From Halorhabdus utahensis DSM 12940 (GTDB taxonomy: Archaea; Halobacteriota; Halobacteria; Halobacteriales; Haloarculaceae), in contig NC_013158.1 of assembly GCF_000023945.1 (NCBI RefSeq), positions 1,488,001-1,552,000 on the forward strand: a stretch of DNA of 64,000 nt, written 5' to 3'. A program made the position numbers and the translations under genes. The notes under the pieces are model-generated. The model worked only from the letters and a program-made list of their open reading frames with translations, was not told where the DNA came from and did no database searches. Numbering within the stretch: position 1 is the stretch's first letter; the number at the start of each line of letters is the position of its first letter. Below, piece by piece: positions 27,752 to 36,767 of the stretch.

Positions 27752-29212
27752 TCACTCCTCGACACCCACACCCGATCGGCGGGCGACTTCCTGCCAGGCA
27801 CCGCCCGCGAAGCGTCCGGTGTTGACGGAAGCCCGGACGTAGAAGTCGGCGACGATCGCGACGAACACGGCAGGTGGTCCGAGCCCCACGCCGAGCGGGA
27901 GCGAGGACCCGGCGACCGTGATCGCGTAGCCCGCCGGCAGCGCCAGGGCGGCGATCGGGAGTCGAACGGCGTAGATGCCTAGCGTCGTCCCGTACAGCGG
28001 GAAGCGCGTGTCACCGGCCCCACGCAGACTCCCGCGCATCGTCCGCGAGACGGAAAAGCCCGCGACGGCCAGCCCGAAGACGCGAATGAAGGTGACCGTC
28101 AGATCGACGTATTCGGTCCCGAAGGCCACCGCGATCGGGCGGGCGGCGATCACGAGGACGAGCGCCACCGGGAGTTGGGTCGCCAGCGCGATCCGGAGTG
28201 TCTGCCAGCCGTAGCCGGTCGCCTCGTCCTCCGCACCCCGGCCGAGGCTCTGGCCGACGAGCGTACTCGCCGCAGTGGAATACCCCCAGGCAGGCATCAA
28301 CGCAAGCATGATTACCCGACGGCCGATGGCGTAGGCGGCGACGACCGGTGTCCCCAGCACGCCCAGAATGAACAGGAAGGGAAACCGGCCGAACGTCTGA
28401 AACAAACGCATCCCCGCAAGCGGCGTGGCGACGCGGACGATCTCGGCGGCGAGTCCGGGGTCGACCTGTCGGCCACCGAGCCGAAGTGAGACGGTAAAGC
28501 GGCCGGAGACCAACAGCGCGAAGAAGGCCATCGCGGCGACGACGTTGGCGATCACTGTCCCGAGGGCCGCACCGGCGATCCCCAGCCGCGGCGCGGGACC
28601 GAGCCCGAATATCAGGAGTGCGTTCAGCGTGACGTTGATCGGCAGCGTCAGCAGCCGGACGTACATCGGCGTTTCCGTGTCGGCACCGCCGGCCAGCGCC
28701 CGGGAGGCGACCATGCTGAAGAACCGGAACGGGAGTGCAAGCATCACGAGCCGGAGATACGTGCCACCGAGGTCGATCACCACAGCGTCGCCGGTCAACA
28801 GGCCGACCAGCGGCTCGGCGAACAGCCACGCGATGGCAGTCAAGGGGAGGGAAATCGCCAGGGCCAGCCACAGCGACTGTTTGACCGCCAGGTCGGCGCG
28901 TGCGTGCCGGCCGGCCCCCTTCAGCCGGGAGACGACGCTGATCGTCCCGCTCGTGACCGCCAGCGAGAGCCCGAAGCCGATGAAGAAGTACTGAAAGCCG
29001 AACTCCAGGCCGGCGATGGCGGCGTCGCCGAGCGCGATCCCGACCATCATGAAGTCGGCCATCCGCAACAGCACGCGCAACGCGCCGGTCACCATCACCG
29101 GTGCGGCCAACTCCAGCGCGTCAGTGGCCTGCCGGCGCTCGAGAAGCCCCAGGCGAGCAAGCCCTGCCGGAAACGCCCGGAGGGTTCGACGGAGTCGATC
29201 GCCCAGCCCCAT
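27752..29212 (-). CDS. MATE-family multidrug exporter
   Basis: The product is about 486 residues with twelve hydrophobic helices in two similar halves (ALELAAPVMVTGALRVLLR near the start; GMRLFQTFGRFPFLF opening the second half). MATE proteins export cationic drugs or metabolites using Na+ or H+ gradients. The ATG at 29212 is chosen; a TTG 11 codons upstream is possible. The mini-protein gene lies just downstream but has its own promoter. Confidence 0.9.
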   Translation of the reverse strand: MGLGDRLRRTLRAFPAGLARLGLLERRQATDALELAAPVMVTGALRVLLRMADFMMVGIALGDAAIAGLEFGFQYFFIGFGLSLAVTSGTISVVSRLKGAGRHARADLAVKQSLWLALAISLPLTAIAWLFAEPLVGLLTGDAVVIDLGGTYLRLVMLALPFRFFSMVASRALAGGADTETPMYVRLLTLPINVTLNALLIFGLGPAPRLGIAGAALGTVIANVVAAMAFFALLVSGRFTVSLRLGGRQVDPGLAAEIVRVATPLAGMRLFQTFGRFPFLFILGVLGTPVVAAYAIGRRVIMLALMPAWGYSTAASTLVGQSLGRGAEDEATGYGWQTLRIALATQLPVALVLVIAARPIAVAFGTEYVDLTVTFIRVFGLAVAGFSVSRTMRGSLRGAGDTRFPLYGTTLGIYAVRLPIAALALPAGYAITVAGSSLPLGVGLGPPAVFVAIVADFYVRASVNTGRFAGGAWQEVARRSGVGVEE

Positions 29213-29571
29213 CGTGATCCGACTGTCGACCACCACGTCTCTCAACCTTTCGACTCCTGGGTGCCCGGAGCCGCGCCCACTCGTCTGCCACGCGTCTGAC
29301 GCCCGTCAGCGATCCGCTCGATCACAACCCCTCCGCTTCAGGTCGAACGAGGGGAGATGACATGTCACAGACTACCAAGACCCACGACCCCAGGGAGAGA
29401 CACACCCGTCATGCACGTACTTCCCGTGGACCGCCCGGGAAGTCACGTGCTTGGGGGCCGGAGCAGGTGCAATGGAAGGATCCGTTCCAGTGGATCCACT
29501 CGAAACAGACCATCGGAGCCCGAGAGGGCCGAGTCGAAAAGCACTCCGGACAGCCGCAAGACGGTCAGATC
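29213..29571. other. Interval with hairpins, probable leader or small RNA
   Basis: The plus frame is open from ATG 29362 into the pyruvate-kinase-domain gene. Its codons (AGG, AGA, CGT, ACT) are unlike the neighbours, however, and it encodes no domain. Two inverted repeats are seen: 29413-29450 (14-base arms with one inserted base) and 29473-29489 (TGGAA/TTCCA). I read it as an untranslated leader or small RNA rather than coding sequence, but the longer protein cannot be excluded. Confidence 0.4.
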
Positions 29572-30129
29572 ATGATCCGGACGGACGACATGGACACGGA
29601 AGAACTGCTCGACCGAGCGGCAACCTACGCCAGCGATCACGACGTCGACGCCGTCTGTGTCGCCTCGACGTCCGGCGAAACGGGCGCGGCGGCCGCCGAG
29701 CGTTTCGGCGAAGATCTCGTCGTCGTCGGCCACTCGTATGGCTTCGACGAGCCGAACGAACAGGAACTCGACGCCGAGCACGTCGAGACGATCGAGGCGG
29801 CCGACGGTGACGTCTTCGTCGGCCCGATGGCGTTCAGTAACGTCGGCTCGGCAGTTTCCGAGCGCGACGGCTACGCGACACACGAAGTCATCGCTGACGT
29901 CCTCCGGCTGTTCGGCCAGGGGACGAAAGTCGCCGTGGAGTGTCCGCTGATGGCGTGCGATGCGGGGCTGGTCGACAGCGGGTCGCGCGTGCTCTCGATC
30001 GGCGGGACCGGTAGCGGTGCGGACACCGCCTTGCTGGTCAAGGCGGCCAACTCCCGGGACTTCTTCGACGCGCGCGTCCTCGACGTGGTCGCCAAGCCGG
30101 CCGATGCGGCGAACCTCATCTACTGGTGA
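29572..30129 (+). CDS. Pyruvate-kinase alpha/beta-domain protein
   Basis: The product is 185 residues, a stand-alone copy of the pyruvate kinase C-terminal (allosteric) domain fold. Visible parts are VCVASTSGETGAAAA (about 26-40), LVVVGHSYGF and a final ISIGG/TGSGADTALLVKA segment. It lacks the catalytic barrel, so it is not pyruvate kinase itself. The ATG at 29572 gives the usual length; the open frame continues 70 codons upstream without domain support. The role is unknown. Confidence 0.7.
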   Translation: MIRTDDMDTEELLDRAATYASDHDVDAVCVASTSGETGAAAAERFGEDLVVVGHSYGFDEPNEQELDAEHVETIEAADGDVFVGPMAFSNVGSAVSERDGYATHEVIADVLRLFGQGTKVAVECPLMACDAGLVDSGSRVLSIGGTGSGADTALLVKAANSRDFFDARVLDVVAKPADAANLIYW

Positions 30130-30215
30130 GGCCGTCGGGCCCGGCGGCCTCACCACGCGGCCGGCCACGACCCGGAGTCGACACACGTTTGACGCCGCCG
30201 GTCGGTGCCCCTGGT

Positions 30216-31028
30216 ATGGGCGAGATGGCAGAAGACCGGATCTACGCCGACCGCCGGGGCAAGGCCGACGTCTACGTCGGCTCACCGCTTGGCCTGACGC
30301 TCGTGGCCGTCTCCGACGACCGCGTCGGCCGATTCAGACTCCTCCGGCGCGGGGCGGTCCGGGACGTCGCGACCGGCGACGGCTCGATACTGATCGGGAC
30401 CGACGAGGACATCTATCGGAGTACAGACGGTGGCGACTCCTTCGACGCAGCCGGATTCGGGCCAGCGGTCGCTGTCGGCTTCGACGGCGACCCGATCGCC
30501 GCCGATCCGGACGGTGCGGTTGCCCGGTTTGCCGTGGCTGCGGACGAGTGGCAGCACCTCGGGAGCGTCGACGGCGCGCGCGCGATCGACGGCGCGTGGC
30601 TGGCTGCCGACGACGGCGTCTATCGAATCGGCGAAGGGGGCCTCGAGCATGCCGGACTCCAGACGGCCCGTGACGTCGCGGCGGGCGGAGCGGTCCTGGC
30701 CGCCACCGCCGACGGCATCCACCGCTACGTCGATGGCGAATGGACGACCGAGCGATCCGTGGACGTCCGGGCGGTCGCGAGCGATGGGACGCGCGCCCAC
30801 GCCGTCGGACCGGACGGCCTCTACGAGTACGACGGCACCTGGGGCCGTCGCGAGTCGCCGATCGACGAACCCATCGTCGACGTGGGCTACGCGGGCGGGA
30901 TCGTCGCGGTCACCGACGCCGGGACCATCCTGGTCGATCCGGCGGCATCGAAAGACGGCGCGGAAGGGTGGCGAACCCGGTCGCTCGGACTCGAAGACGT
31001 CTCGGGGCTTGCCGTTGCCGATCAGTGA
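30216..31028 (+). CDS. HVO_0234-like beta-propeller protein
   Basis: The product is 270 residues, made of repeated beta-blade motifs such as GTDEDIYRSTDGGDSF, AADDGVYRIGEGG and AATADGIHRYVDG. It resembles the haloarchaeal family known as HVO_0234-type beta-propellers. It has no signal peptide, so it is cytoplasmic. It ends 54 bases before the PRPP synthetase gene on the same strand, a pairing I associate with this family. The start may also be the ATG three codons later. Confidence 0.75.
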   Translation: MGEMAEDRIYADRRGKADVYVGSPLGLTLVAVSDDRVGRFRLLRRGAVRDVATGDGSILIGTDEDIYRSTDGGDSFDAAGFGPAVAVGFDGDPIAADPDGAVARFAVAADEWQHLGSVDGARAIDGAWLAADDGVYRIGEGGLEHAGLQTARDVAAGGAVLAATADGIHRYVDGEWTTERSVDVRAVASDGTRAHAVGPDGLYEYDGTWGRRESPIDEPIVDVGYAGGIVAVTDAGTILVDPAASKDGAEGWRTRSLGLEDVSGLAVADQ

Positions 31029-31082
31029 CGGCGTGGGTGAAAGATCGAAAACGGGTTTAGGACCCATCGCCTGGACGTAGAT

Positions 31083-31922
31083 ATGATCCTCAGCGGGTCG
31101 GCCTCACAGACCCTCGCTGCGAGACTGGCGGACGAGCTCGGGGAATCGCTCGGCGCGACCACCACCAAGCGGTTTCCGGACGACGAACTCCACGTCACCG
31201 TCACGGAACCCATCGACGAGCGAGCGATCATCGTCGCCTCGACTGTTTCGAGTGACGCCCACATCGAACTCCTCCAGCTCCAGGACGCCGCCCGCCAGGC
31301 GGGGGCCGACGAGGTGGTCACTGTCCTGCCGTACATGGGGTATGCACGCCAGGACCAGACGTTCGAACCCGGCGATATCATCTCGACGCGCGCCGCTGCG
31401 CGCGCGATCTCGACCGGAACCGATCGCGTCCTGACGGTCACGCCCCACGAGAAGAACGTCGCCTCGTTTTTCGACGTACCGACGACGGTGATCGACGGCG
31501 CACCGCGACTGGCCGACCCGCTGCCCGCCGACCTCACCGACCCGCTGTTCCTCTCGACAGACGCCGCCGCCGCCCCGCTTGCGACGAGCGCCCGTGACGC
31601 CTACGGCGCCGGCGACAGCGACCACCTGACAGACGCGACCGACGGCGAACGCCCGGCACCGACCGAGGAGACGATCGCCGGGCGAGACGTCATCGTCGTC
31701 GACGACATCGTCGGCACCGGCTCGACGATGTCCGGGGCAGTCGCCGTGGTCGCCGACGGCGACGCCGAGCGAATCTTCGCGACCTGCGTCCATCCGGTGT
31801 TCGCGACGGGGGCACTCAGCAAGATCGCCCGCGTCGGTGCCGAGTCCATCTACGGCACGGACACGCTCGAACGCGTCATCAGCGACGTGAGTGTCGCCTC
31901 GACGATCGCCGACGCGCTGTGA
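31083..31922 (+). CDS. prs: Ribose-phosphate diphosphokinase (PRPP synthetase)
   Basis: The enzyme makes PRPP from ribose 5-phosphate and ATP, supplying nucleotide, histidine and tryptophan synthesis. The 279-residue product is the short archaeal form. Signatures are the N-terminal KRFPDDELHV, YMGYARQDQ in the catalytic flexible region and the PRPP loop DVIVVDDIVGTGSTM (about 200-214). The window also encodes two PRPP users, HisG and Upp. Confidence 0.95.
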   Translation: MILSGSASQTLAARLADELGESLGATTTKRFPDDELHVTVTEPIDERAIIVASTVSSDAHIELLQLQDAARQAGADEVVTVLPYMGYARQDQTFEPGDIISTRAAARAISTGTDRVLTVTPHEKNVASFFDVPTTVIDGAPRLADPLPADLTDPLFLSTDAAAAPLATSARDAYGAGDSDHLTDATDGERPAPTEETIAGRDVIVVDDIVGTGSTMSGAVAVVADGDAERIFATCVHPVFATGALSKIARVGAESIYGTDTLERVISDVSVASTIADAL

Positions 31923-32005
31923 GCCACCGGCCCGGGTTCGTCGACGGCTCGTCGTCACCCTGACCGACACCTACATTGGGCGGGACGCCCAATTTTCGGG
32001 TCCGA

Positions 32006-32608
32006 ATGGACGAGAAGACCGACGAACTCCGCGAACTCTTCGAGGAGGTTGCCGGGACGGACACCGTCACCGAAAGCCAGCAAGAGGGACGGGGAACGCT
32101 CTCGGAGATCGACGAGGAGCGCGTCGATCGGCGGCTCCGGGAGATCGTCGAACAGATGCGCGAGGCGTTTCCCTTCGAGACGGAACTGTCAGATGACCAG
32201 CGGGTCAGGCTGGTGCGTGGCTTCTATGGGGGCGAGAGCGACGCCGACCTGGCCGCGGCCATCGACGTCGACGCGGAGATGGTCATCGCCGCCAGGCTGG
32301 AACTGCATCTCTTCCGCGAATCGGACACTGACACGCCGGTCCCGTGGGACGAGGTTCGCCGCCATCTGCGGGAGAGTGAGGACGACGAGGAAGTCGCGGC
32401 TGCACTCGATCTAGATCCCGAAACTGTCGAACAGTATCGGGCGGTCGCCGACGCCCGGGACGAAGCCAGAAACGTGAGCCACCGCTTCCGGAGCGCCTAC
32501 CGGGATGCGATACCCGATGCCGACCTGGCCGAACCGCTGCTCGACGACGTTACCGAGGACGGCCTCGAAGAGGCTGCCGCGGACATCGAAACGGACGTCT
32601 CCTTTTGA
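32006..32608 (+). CDS. Conditioned-medium-induced protein 4-like protein
   Basis: The product is 200 residues, acidic and largely helical, and resembles the haloarchaeal family annotated as conditioned medium-induced protein 4 (MDEKTDELRELF start). A first helical part (about 1-60) is followed by a region with homeodomain-like helices (about 65-150; DADLAAAIDVDAEMVIAARL and DEEVAAALDLDPETVEQYRA), suggesting DNA binding. The name reflects expression in growth-phase medium; the biochemical role is unknown. The ATG at 32006 is favoured over one 10 codons upstream. Confidence 0.7.
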   Translation: MDEKTDELRELFEEVAGTDTVTESQQEGRGTLSEIDEERVDRRLREIVEQMREAFPFETELSDDQRVRLVRGFYGGESDADLAAAIDVDAEMVIAARLELHLFRESDTDTPVPWDEVRRHLRESEDDEEVAAALDLDPETVEQYRAVADARDEARNVSHRFRSAYRDAIPDADLAEPLLDDVTEDGLEEAAADIETDVSF

Positions 32609-32631
32609 GCGGGGCGGGTGTTGCGGGCACG

Positions 32632-32640
32632 TTTATATAA
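32632..32640 (+). promoter_or_regulatory. TATA box of the Cas4-like gene
   Basis: TTTATATAA is centred 27 bases before the GTG at 32663. That spacing argues for a leaderless start there rather than at the upstream in-frame codons. Confidence 0.6.
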
Positions 32641-32662
32641 CAGACCGCAGCCAGCGGTGGAC

Positions 32663-33307
32663 GTGCCCACGTTCCGCGAACTCGCGACCGCAGCCTACTG
32701 CCCACGCAAGTACTACTACCGCCAGCGGGAGTCAACCGACCTCAAGGTTCCGGCCGAGGTCGAGACGAAGCGGGAACTCGCGTTCGAATATCCGAGACTA
32801 CTGGACGGTGGCCTCTCGGGGGCACCCATCGCCGTCACACCGACCCAATTTCGCTCGCGGTTGAGCCGGGTGAAAGCCAGCCTCGATGCCTGGGACAGTC
32901 TCGTCGAGGACCCCGACCGGGACGTGCTTCTGGAGGGACGGGACTGTCGCGGGATCGCCCACAAAGTGCTGGCGGATCCGGTCGCGCCATCGCTGGTGTT
33001 CACCGGCGCGCCACCCGAAAACGGCGTCTGGGAGCCCCAATCCGTGCGACTGGTCGCCGCCGCGCTCGCGCTGGCCTACGAACGGGAGCGACAGGTGGCC
33101 GTCGCCTTCGCCGAGTACCCGACCCACGGAATCGTCCGGCGCGTTCCGCTGTCCGCCCATCGGCGGGCGACCTATCGCGCGGCGCTCCGAACTGTCGAAT
33201 CCATCGACGGCCCGCCGCCACGAGCAGACAACCGGACCAAGTGCGAGCCCTGCGAGTATCGCGAGAAGTGTGGCGTCAAAACGCGGTCGCTCCGGTCACT
33301 CCTGTGA
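32663..33307 (+). CDS. Cas4-like iron-sulfur protein, apparently nuclease-dead
   Basis: The product is 214 residues. The four Cas4/RecB-type iron-sulfur cysteines are present: Cys13 (YCPRKYYY) and Cys194, Cys197 and Cys203 (CEPCEYREKC). The central PD-(D/E)xK motifs are degenerate: the GxxD position is followed by GIAHKVL and the ExK strand reads LVFTGAPP, lacking Glu and Lys. It may therefore be a structural or DNA-binding Fe-S protein. No CRISPR array or cas genes are nearby. The start is set by the TATA spacing; a GTG two codons earlier is also possible. Confidence 0.7.
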   Translation: MPTFRELATAAYCPRKYYYRQRESTDLKVPAEVETKRELAFEYPRLLDGGLSGAPIAVTPTQFRSRLSRVKASLDAWDSLVEDPDRDVLLEGRDCRGIAHKVLADPVAPSLVFTGAPPENGVWEPQSVRLVAAALALAYERERQVAVAFAEYPTHGIVRRVPLSAHRRATYRAALRTVESIDGPPPRADNRTKCEPCEYREKCGVKTRSLRSLL

Positions 33308-33323
33308 ATGGTGCCCAAAGCTG

Positions 33324-33920
33324 TTACGCCGAATGGGTTTCGAGCCAGTCCTCGACGGCGTCTGCGTTCGCACCACGGCGGTGGATCGTCCCCCGGCTCA
33401 CGTCGACGACGGTGCTCGCCGTCCCGGGCGTCTCCCCGCCGTCGAGGATCACGCCGGCAGCGGTCCGGATCTCGGCATCCAGGTCAGCGGGATCGGTGAC
33501 GCTCGGCTGGCCACTGACGTTCGCGCTGGTCGCCGTCAGCGGGCCGCTGCGTTCAAGCAGTTCGCGAGCGAGGTCGTGGTCCGGGATGCGAACGCCGACA
33601 CGGTCGCGGCCGCCGGTGAGTGCGTCCGGGACGGGGTCGCGCCCCTCGACGACGACCGTCACCGGGCCGGGCAGAAACTCCTGCATGAACCGCTGCTCGG
33701 TCACCGACGGGCTGACGTAGTCAAGTGCGGCCTCGACGGACGCGACGCCGAGCGAGAGCGGATTGTCCCGATCGCGTCGCTTGGTTTCGAAGACGGCTTC
33801 GATCGCAGCTGTGTCGAGCGCGTCCGCGCCGAGTCCGTAGACCGTTTCGGTCGGATAGACCACCAGCCCACCGGACTTGACGACCTCGGCCGCCGCCGTG
33901 AGGTCAGAGTCGCGCGTCAT
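33324..33920 (-). CDS. tsaC: L-threonylcarbamoyladenylate synthase
   Basis: The enzyme (Sua5/YrdC/TsaC) makes threonylcarbamoyl-AMP for t6A37 modification of ANN-decoding tRNAs. The 198-residue product has the YrdC core: VYPTETVYGLGADAL near residue 22, KRRDRDNPL near 48, and SANVSGQPS near 131, forming the ATP/threonine cleft. It lacks the Sua5 C-terminal domain, so it is the short form. The ATG at 33920 is used. Confidence 0.93.
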   Translation of the reverse strand: MTRDSDLTAAAEVVKSGGLVVYPTETVYGLGADALDTAAIEAVFETKRRDRDNPLSLGVASVEAALDYVSPSVTEQRFMQEFLPGPVTVVVEGRDPVPDALTGGRDRVGVRIPDHDLARELLERSGPLTATSANVSGQPSVTDPADLDAEIRTAAGVILDGGETPGTASTVVDVSRGTIHRRGANADAVEDWLETHSA

Positions 33921-34099
33921 GTCAGGGCGACCTGCGCTTCCAAGCGCGCCCGGGAAAACGTGTTCTCGAGTGGTCGGTATCCGACATGCTCCGCCGTTAG
34001 GAGCGGATCCAGCTAAGTCTGTCGGGAGTGCCTTGATGTCCAGCCCATGACAGAGCGTCACCAAAGGGTTAATTTCCCGGCAGACACCAAGGTGTGTTG

Positions 34100-35506
34100 A
34101 TGGGGATATCTGTGCTTACAGCAGTGGCAGAGGCCAGTGCGTACCTGTATACCGTACCGATCGTCGGCATCGAGCTTTCAAAAACAGGTGTCACGGCGAT
34201 CGGCATCCTCATGATCCTGTTTCTCATCGTCGGATCGGGCTTTTTCTCCTCCTCCGAGATCGCGATGTTCTCGCTGGGGACCCACCGGATCGACCCGATG
34301 GTCGAACAGGGGCTCCGTGGGGCGAAAGCGATCAAGTCACTCAAGGAGGACCCCCACCGGTTGCTCGTGACGATCCTGGTCGGGAACAACATGGTCAACA
34401 TCACGATGTCCTCGATCTCGACGACCATCGTGGGTTTCTACTTCGATCCGGGGACGGCAGTCCTCGTCTCGTCGTTCGGGATCACGTCACTGGTGTTGAT
34501 ATTCGGTGAGACGGCACCCAAATCCTACGCCGTCGACAACACCGAGTTACATGCACGCCGCGTGGCTCCAGTACTGCAGTTCGTCGAGAAACTGCTGTGG
34601 CCGCTGATCACCCTCTTTCACTACGTGACCCAGTTCGTCAACAAACTCACGGGCGGCGGGCCGGCCATCGAGTCGTCGTACCTCAGCCGGTCGGAGATCC
34701 GGGAGATGATCCAGACCGGCGAGCGCGAGGGAGTCCTCGACGAGGAAGAGCGACAGATGCTCCAGCGGACCCTCCGGTTCAACCGGACGATCGCCAAGGA
34801 GGTCATGACGCCGCGCCTGGACATGGACGCCATCTCGGCCGACTCGTCGGTCGAAGAGGCGATCGCGGAGTGTGTCCACAGCGGCCACACCCGGCTGCCG
34901 GTCTACGAGGGTGGTCTCGACAACGTCATCGGGGTCGTCAACATCCGTGATCTCGTCCGTGACGCCCAGTACGGCGGGACAGACGATGTCGAGCTTCAAG
35001 ACCTCATCGAGCCGACGCTGCACGTCCCCGAAAGCAAGAACGTCGACGATCTCCTGACGGAGATGCGGAGCGAACGCCTCCACATGGTGATCGTCATCGA
35101 CGAGTTCGGCACCACAGAGGGACTCGTCACCATGGAGGACCTCACCGAGGAGATCGTCGGCGAGATCCTCGAAGGCGAAGAGGAACACCCGATCGAATTC
35201 GTCAACGACGACACCGTGACGGTCAAAGGGGAAGTCAACATCGAGGAAGTCAACGAAGCGCTGTCGATCGACCTCCCGGAGGGCGAGGAGTTCGAGACCA
35301 TCGCCGGGTTCATCTTCAACCGAGCGGGTCGGCTCGTCGAGGAAGGCGAATCCATCGAGTACGAGGGGATTCAGATCCGTGTCGAGCAAGTCGAGAACAC
35401 CCGGATCATGAAAGCCCGGATCACACGACCGGAAGAGGGAGCGACACTCGAATCGGAAGCCGAAGGCGGGGACGACGACCACGAGAGTGACACGAACGAC
35501 GCCTGA
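34100..35506 (+). CDS. CNNM/CorC-type membrane protein with CBS domains
   Basis: The product is 468 residues. The N-terminal DUF21 domain spans about 20-200 with three or four helices (GSGFFSSSEIAMFSL; VLIFGETAPKSYA). A CBS pair follows (about 220-350; EVMTPRLDMDAIS, RLPVYEG, FGTTEGLVTMED), then a CorC/HlyC C-terminal domain and an acidic tail. Members transport or sense Mg2+ and other divalent cations. The start is set at the ATG at 34100; GTG/TTG codons just upstream are alternatives. The FGTTEGLVT motif is fully conserved. Confidence 0.9.
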   Translation: MGISVLTAVAEASAYLYTVPIVGIELSKTGVTAIGILMILFLIVGSGFFSSSEIAMFSLGTHRIDPMVEQGLRGAKAIKSLKEDPHRLLVTILVGNNMVNITMSSISTTIVGFYFDPGTAVLVSSFGITSLVLIFGETAPKSYAVDNTELHARRVAPVLQFVEKLLWPLITLFHYVTQFVNKLTGGGPAIESSYLSRSEIREMIQTGEREGVLDEEERQMLQRTLRFNRTIAKEVMTPRLDMDAISADSSVEEAIAECVHSGHTRLPVYEGGLDNVIGVVNIRDLVRDAQYGGTDDVELQDLIEPTLHVPESKNVDDLLTEMRSERLHMVIVIDEFGTTEGLVTMEDLTEEIVGEILEGEEEHPIEFVNDDTVTVKGEVNIEEVNEALSIDLPEGEEFETIAGFIFNRAGRLVEEGESIEYEGIQIRVEQVENTRIMKARITRPEEGATLESEAEGGDDDHESDTNDA

Positions 35507-35507
35507 A

Positions 35508-36692
35508 TCACACCATCGAAAGTATCGTGTACCCGGCGTAGCCGGCACCGAGCGCGATACCGAGTGAACCGACCCACGCCAGGACGGTATACCCCATTTT
35601 TGCGCGACCGATGCCGGCCTCGCCGGCGGCAAAGCCGCTGCCGACGATCGCACTCACCATGATCTCGTTGAACGAGACCGGAATCCCGAAGAAGACGGCC
35701 GTCTGGGCGATCGCAAACGCGGGGATCAGCGCCGCTATCGACCGCCGTGGGGACAGCGAGGAGTAATCCTGGCTGAGCGCCTTGATCATCCGCGGCGCGC
35801 CGGTCCAGGAACCCGCGAGCAGCCCGATCCCGCCGCCGAACAGGACGGCGAGCAGCGGGACATCGTAGGGGTCGACGACCGGCAGGACGGGGCCGACGGC
35901 GAGACCAACCTGACTCCCGCCCGCCGAGAAGGCGACGAGGCCGCCCAACACCAGCAGGAACTGCCGCTGGGCGGCCGCCCGGTCGATCCTGAGGGAGCGA
36001 TAAAGGCTACCCGCAGCCAGGGCGGCCAGAGCGACCGTCACCAGCACGGGGCCCAACGGCGGGCCACCCAGCGCCCGCGAGACGGCGACCGCGATCGAGG
36101 CCCCCTCGCCGGCTCCGCCGAGGACACTGAACTCGATGTTTGCAAGAATGACGCCGATGAGGCCGGCGAGGGCGGCGACGATCCGATCCTCGCCGCCGAT
36201 CCCGCTCTGAAGCCACCGCGCAGTCACGTAGGCGATCCCGCCGCCGAGAAACGGCGTGGCGACCCACAGCGCGACGATCTCCTGGTAGGTAGCCCAGGCC
36301 GGTTGACCGCCCAGCGCCAGCCCGACGCCGACGACTGCGCCGGTCACGGTAAAGGCCGTCGCGATGGGGTAACCGGTGAACACGCCGATAGCGACCAGCC
36401 CCCCCGCGATGAGGAGCAGCAGGATCGAGGCGGCCGGGGTCAGTCCGCCGCCGTCGGGGAACAACACGAGCCCGGAGCCGACCGTCTCGGAGACGTTTGC
36501 GCCCTGGAGTACGGCACCCGCCAGCCCGAGCAGCCCGACGACGAACGCCGCCTGCATCACCGAAATCGCGTTGGCACCGACCGCGGGCGCAAAGGGGGTC
36601 GATCCCGACGAGCCCGCACCGATCGCCCACGCCATAAACAGACTCGCCAGCGCGGCGACGACGAGGGTAGCGACCGTAACGAATAGTCCCAT
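35508..36692 (-). CDS. pitA: PiT-family inorganic phosphate transporter
   Basis: The product is 394 residues with ten or more hydrophobic helices. Family markers are GANAISVMQAAF near residue 40, ETVGSGLV near residue 70 and the second-half mirror SFNEIMVSAIVGSG near residue 345. PiT proteins import phosphate with H+ or Na+. It is convergent with the CNNM gene, with one base between the stops. A second PiT copy begins at 63.6 kb. Confidence 0.9.
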   Translation of the reverse strand: MGLFVTVATLVVAALASLFMAWAIGAGSSGSTPFAPAVGANAISVMQAAFVVGLLGLAGAVLQGANVSETVGSGLVLFPDGGGLTPAASILLLLIAGGLVAIGVFTGYPIATAFTVTGAVVGVGLALGGQPAWATYQEIVALWVATPFLGGGIAYVTARWLQSGIGGEDRIVAALAGLIGVILANIEFSVLGGAGEGASIAVAVSRALGGPPLGPVLVTVALAALAAGSLYRSLRIDRAAAQRQFLLVLGGLVAFSAGGSQVGLAVGPVLPVVDPYDVPLLAVLFGGGIGLLAGSWTGAPRMIKALSQDYSSLSPRRSIAALIPAFAIAQTAVFFGIPVSFNEIMVSAIVGSGFAAGEAGIGRAKMGYTVLAWVGSLGIALGAGYAGYTILSMV

Positions 36693-36767
36693 TAGTGGGA
36701 GTTGAGTCTCGGCGAGGTAATAGTCTGCGGAAACGCGGGCACGCAAGCGAGCGACTCCGGACGGCGT

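Noticed and set aside
29443-30285. 280-codon minus-strand frame
   Set aside because: It is antisense to the pyruvate-kinase-domain gene and has an Arg-rich shadow composition.
32663-33307. Part of a CRISPR-Cas locus
   Set aside because: No repeat array and no other cas gene within the window; the protein stands alone and its nuclease motifs are degenerate.
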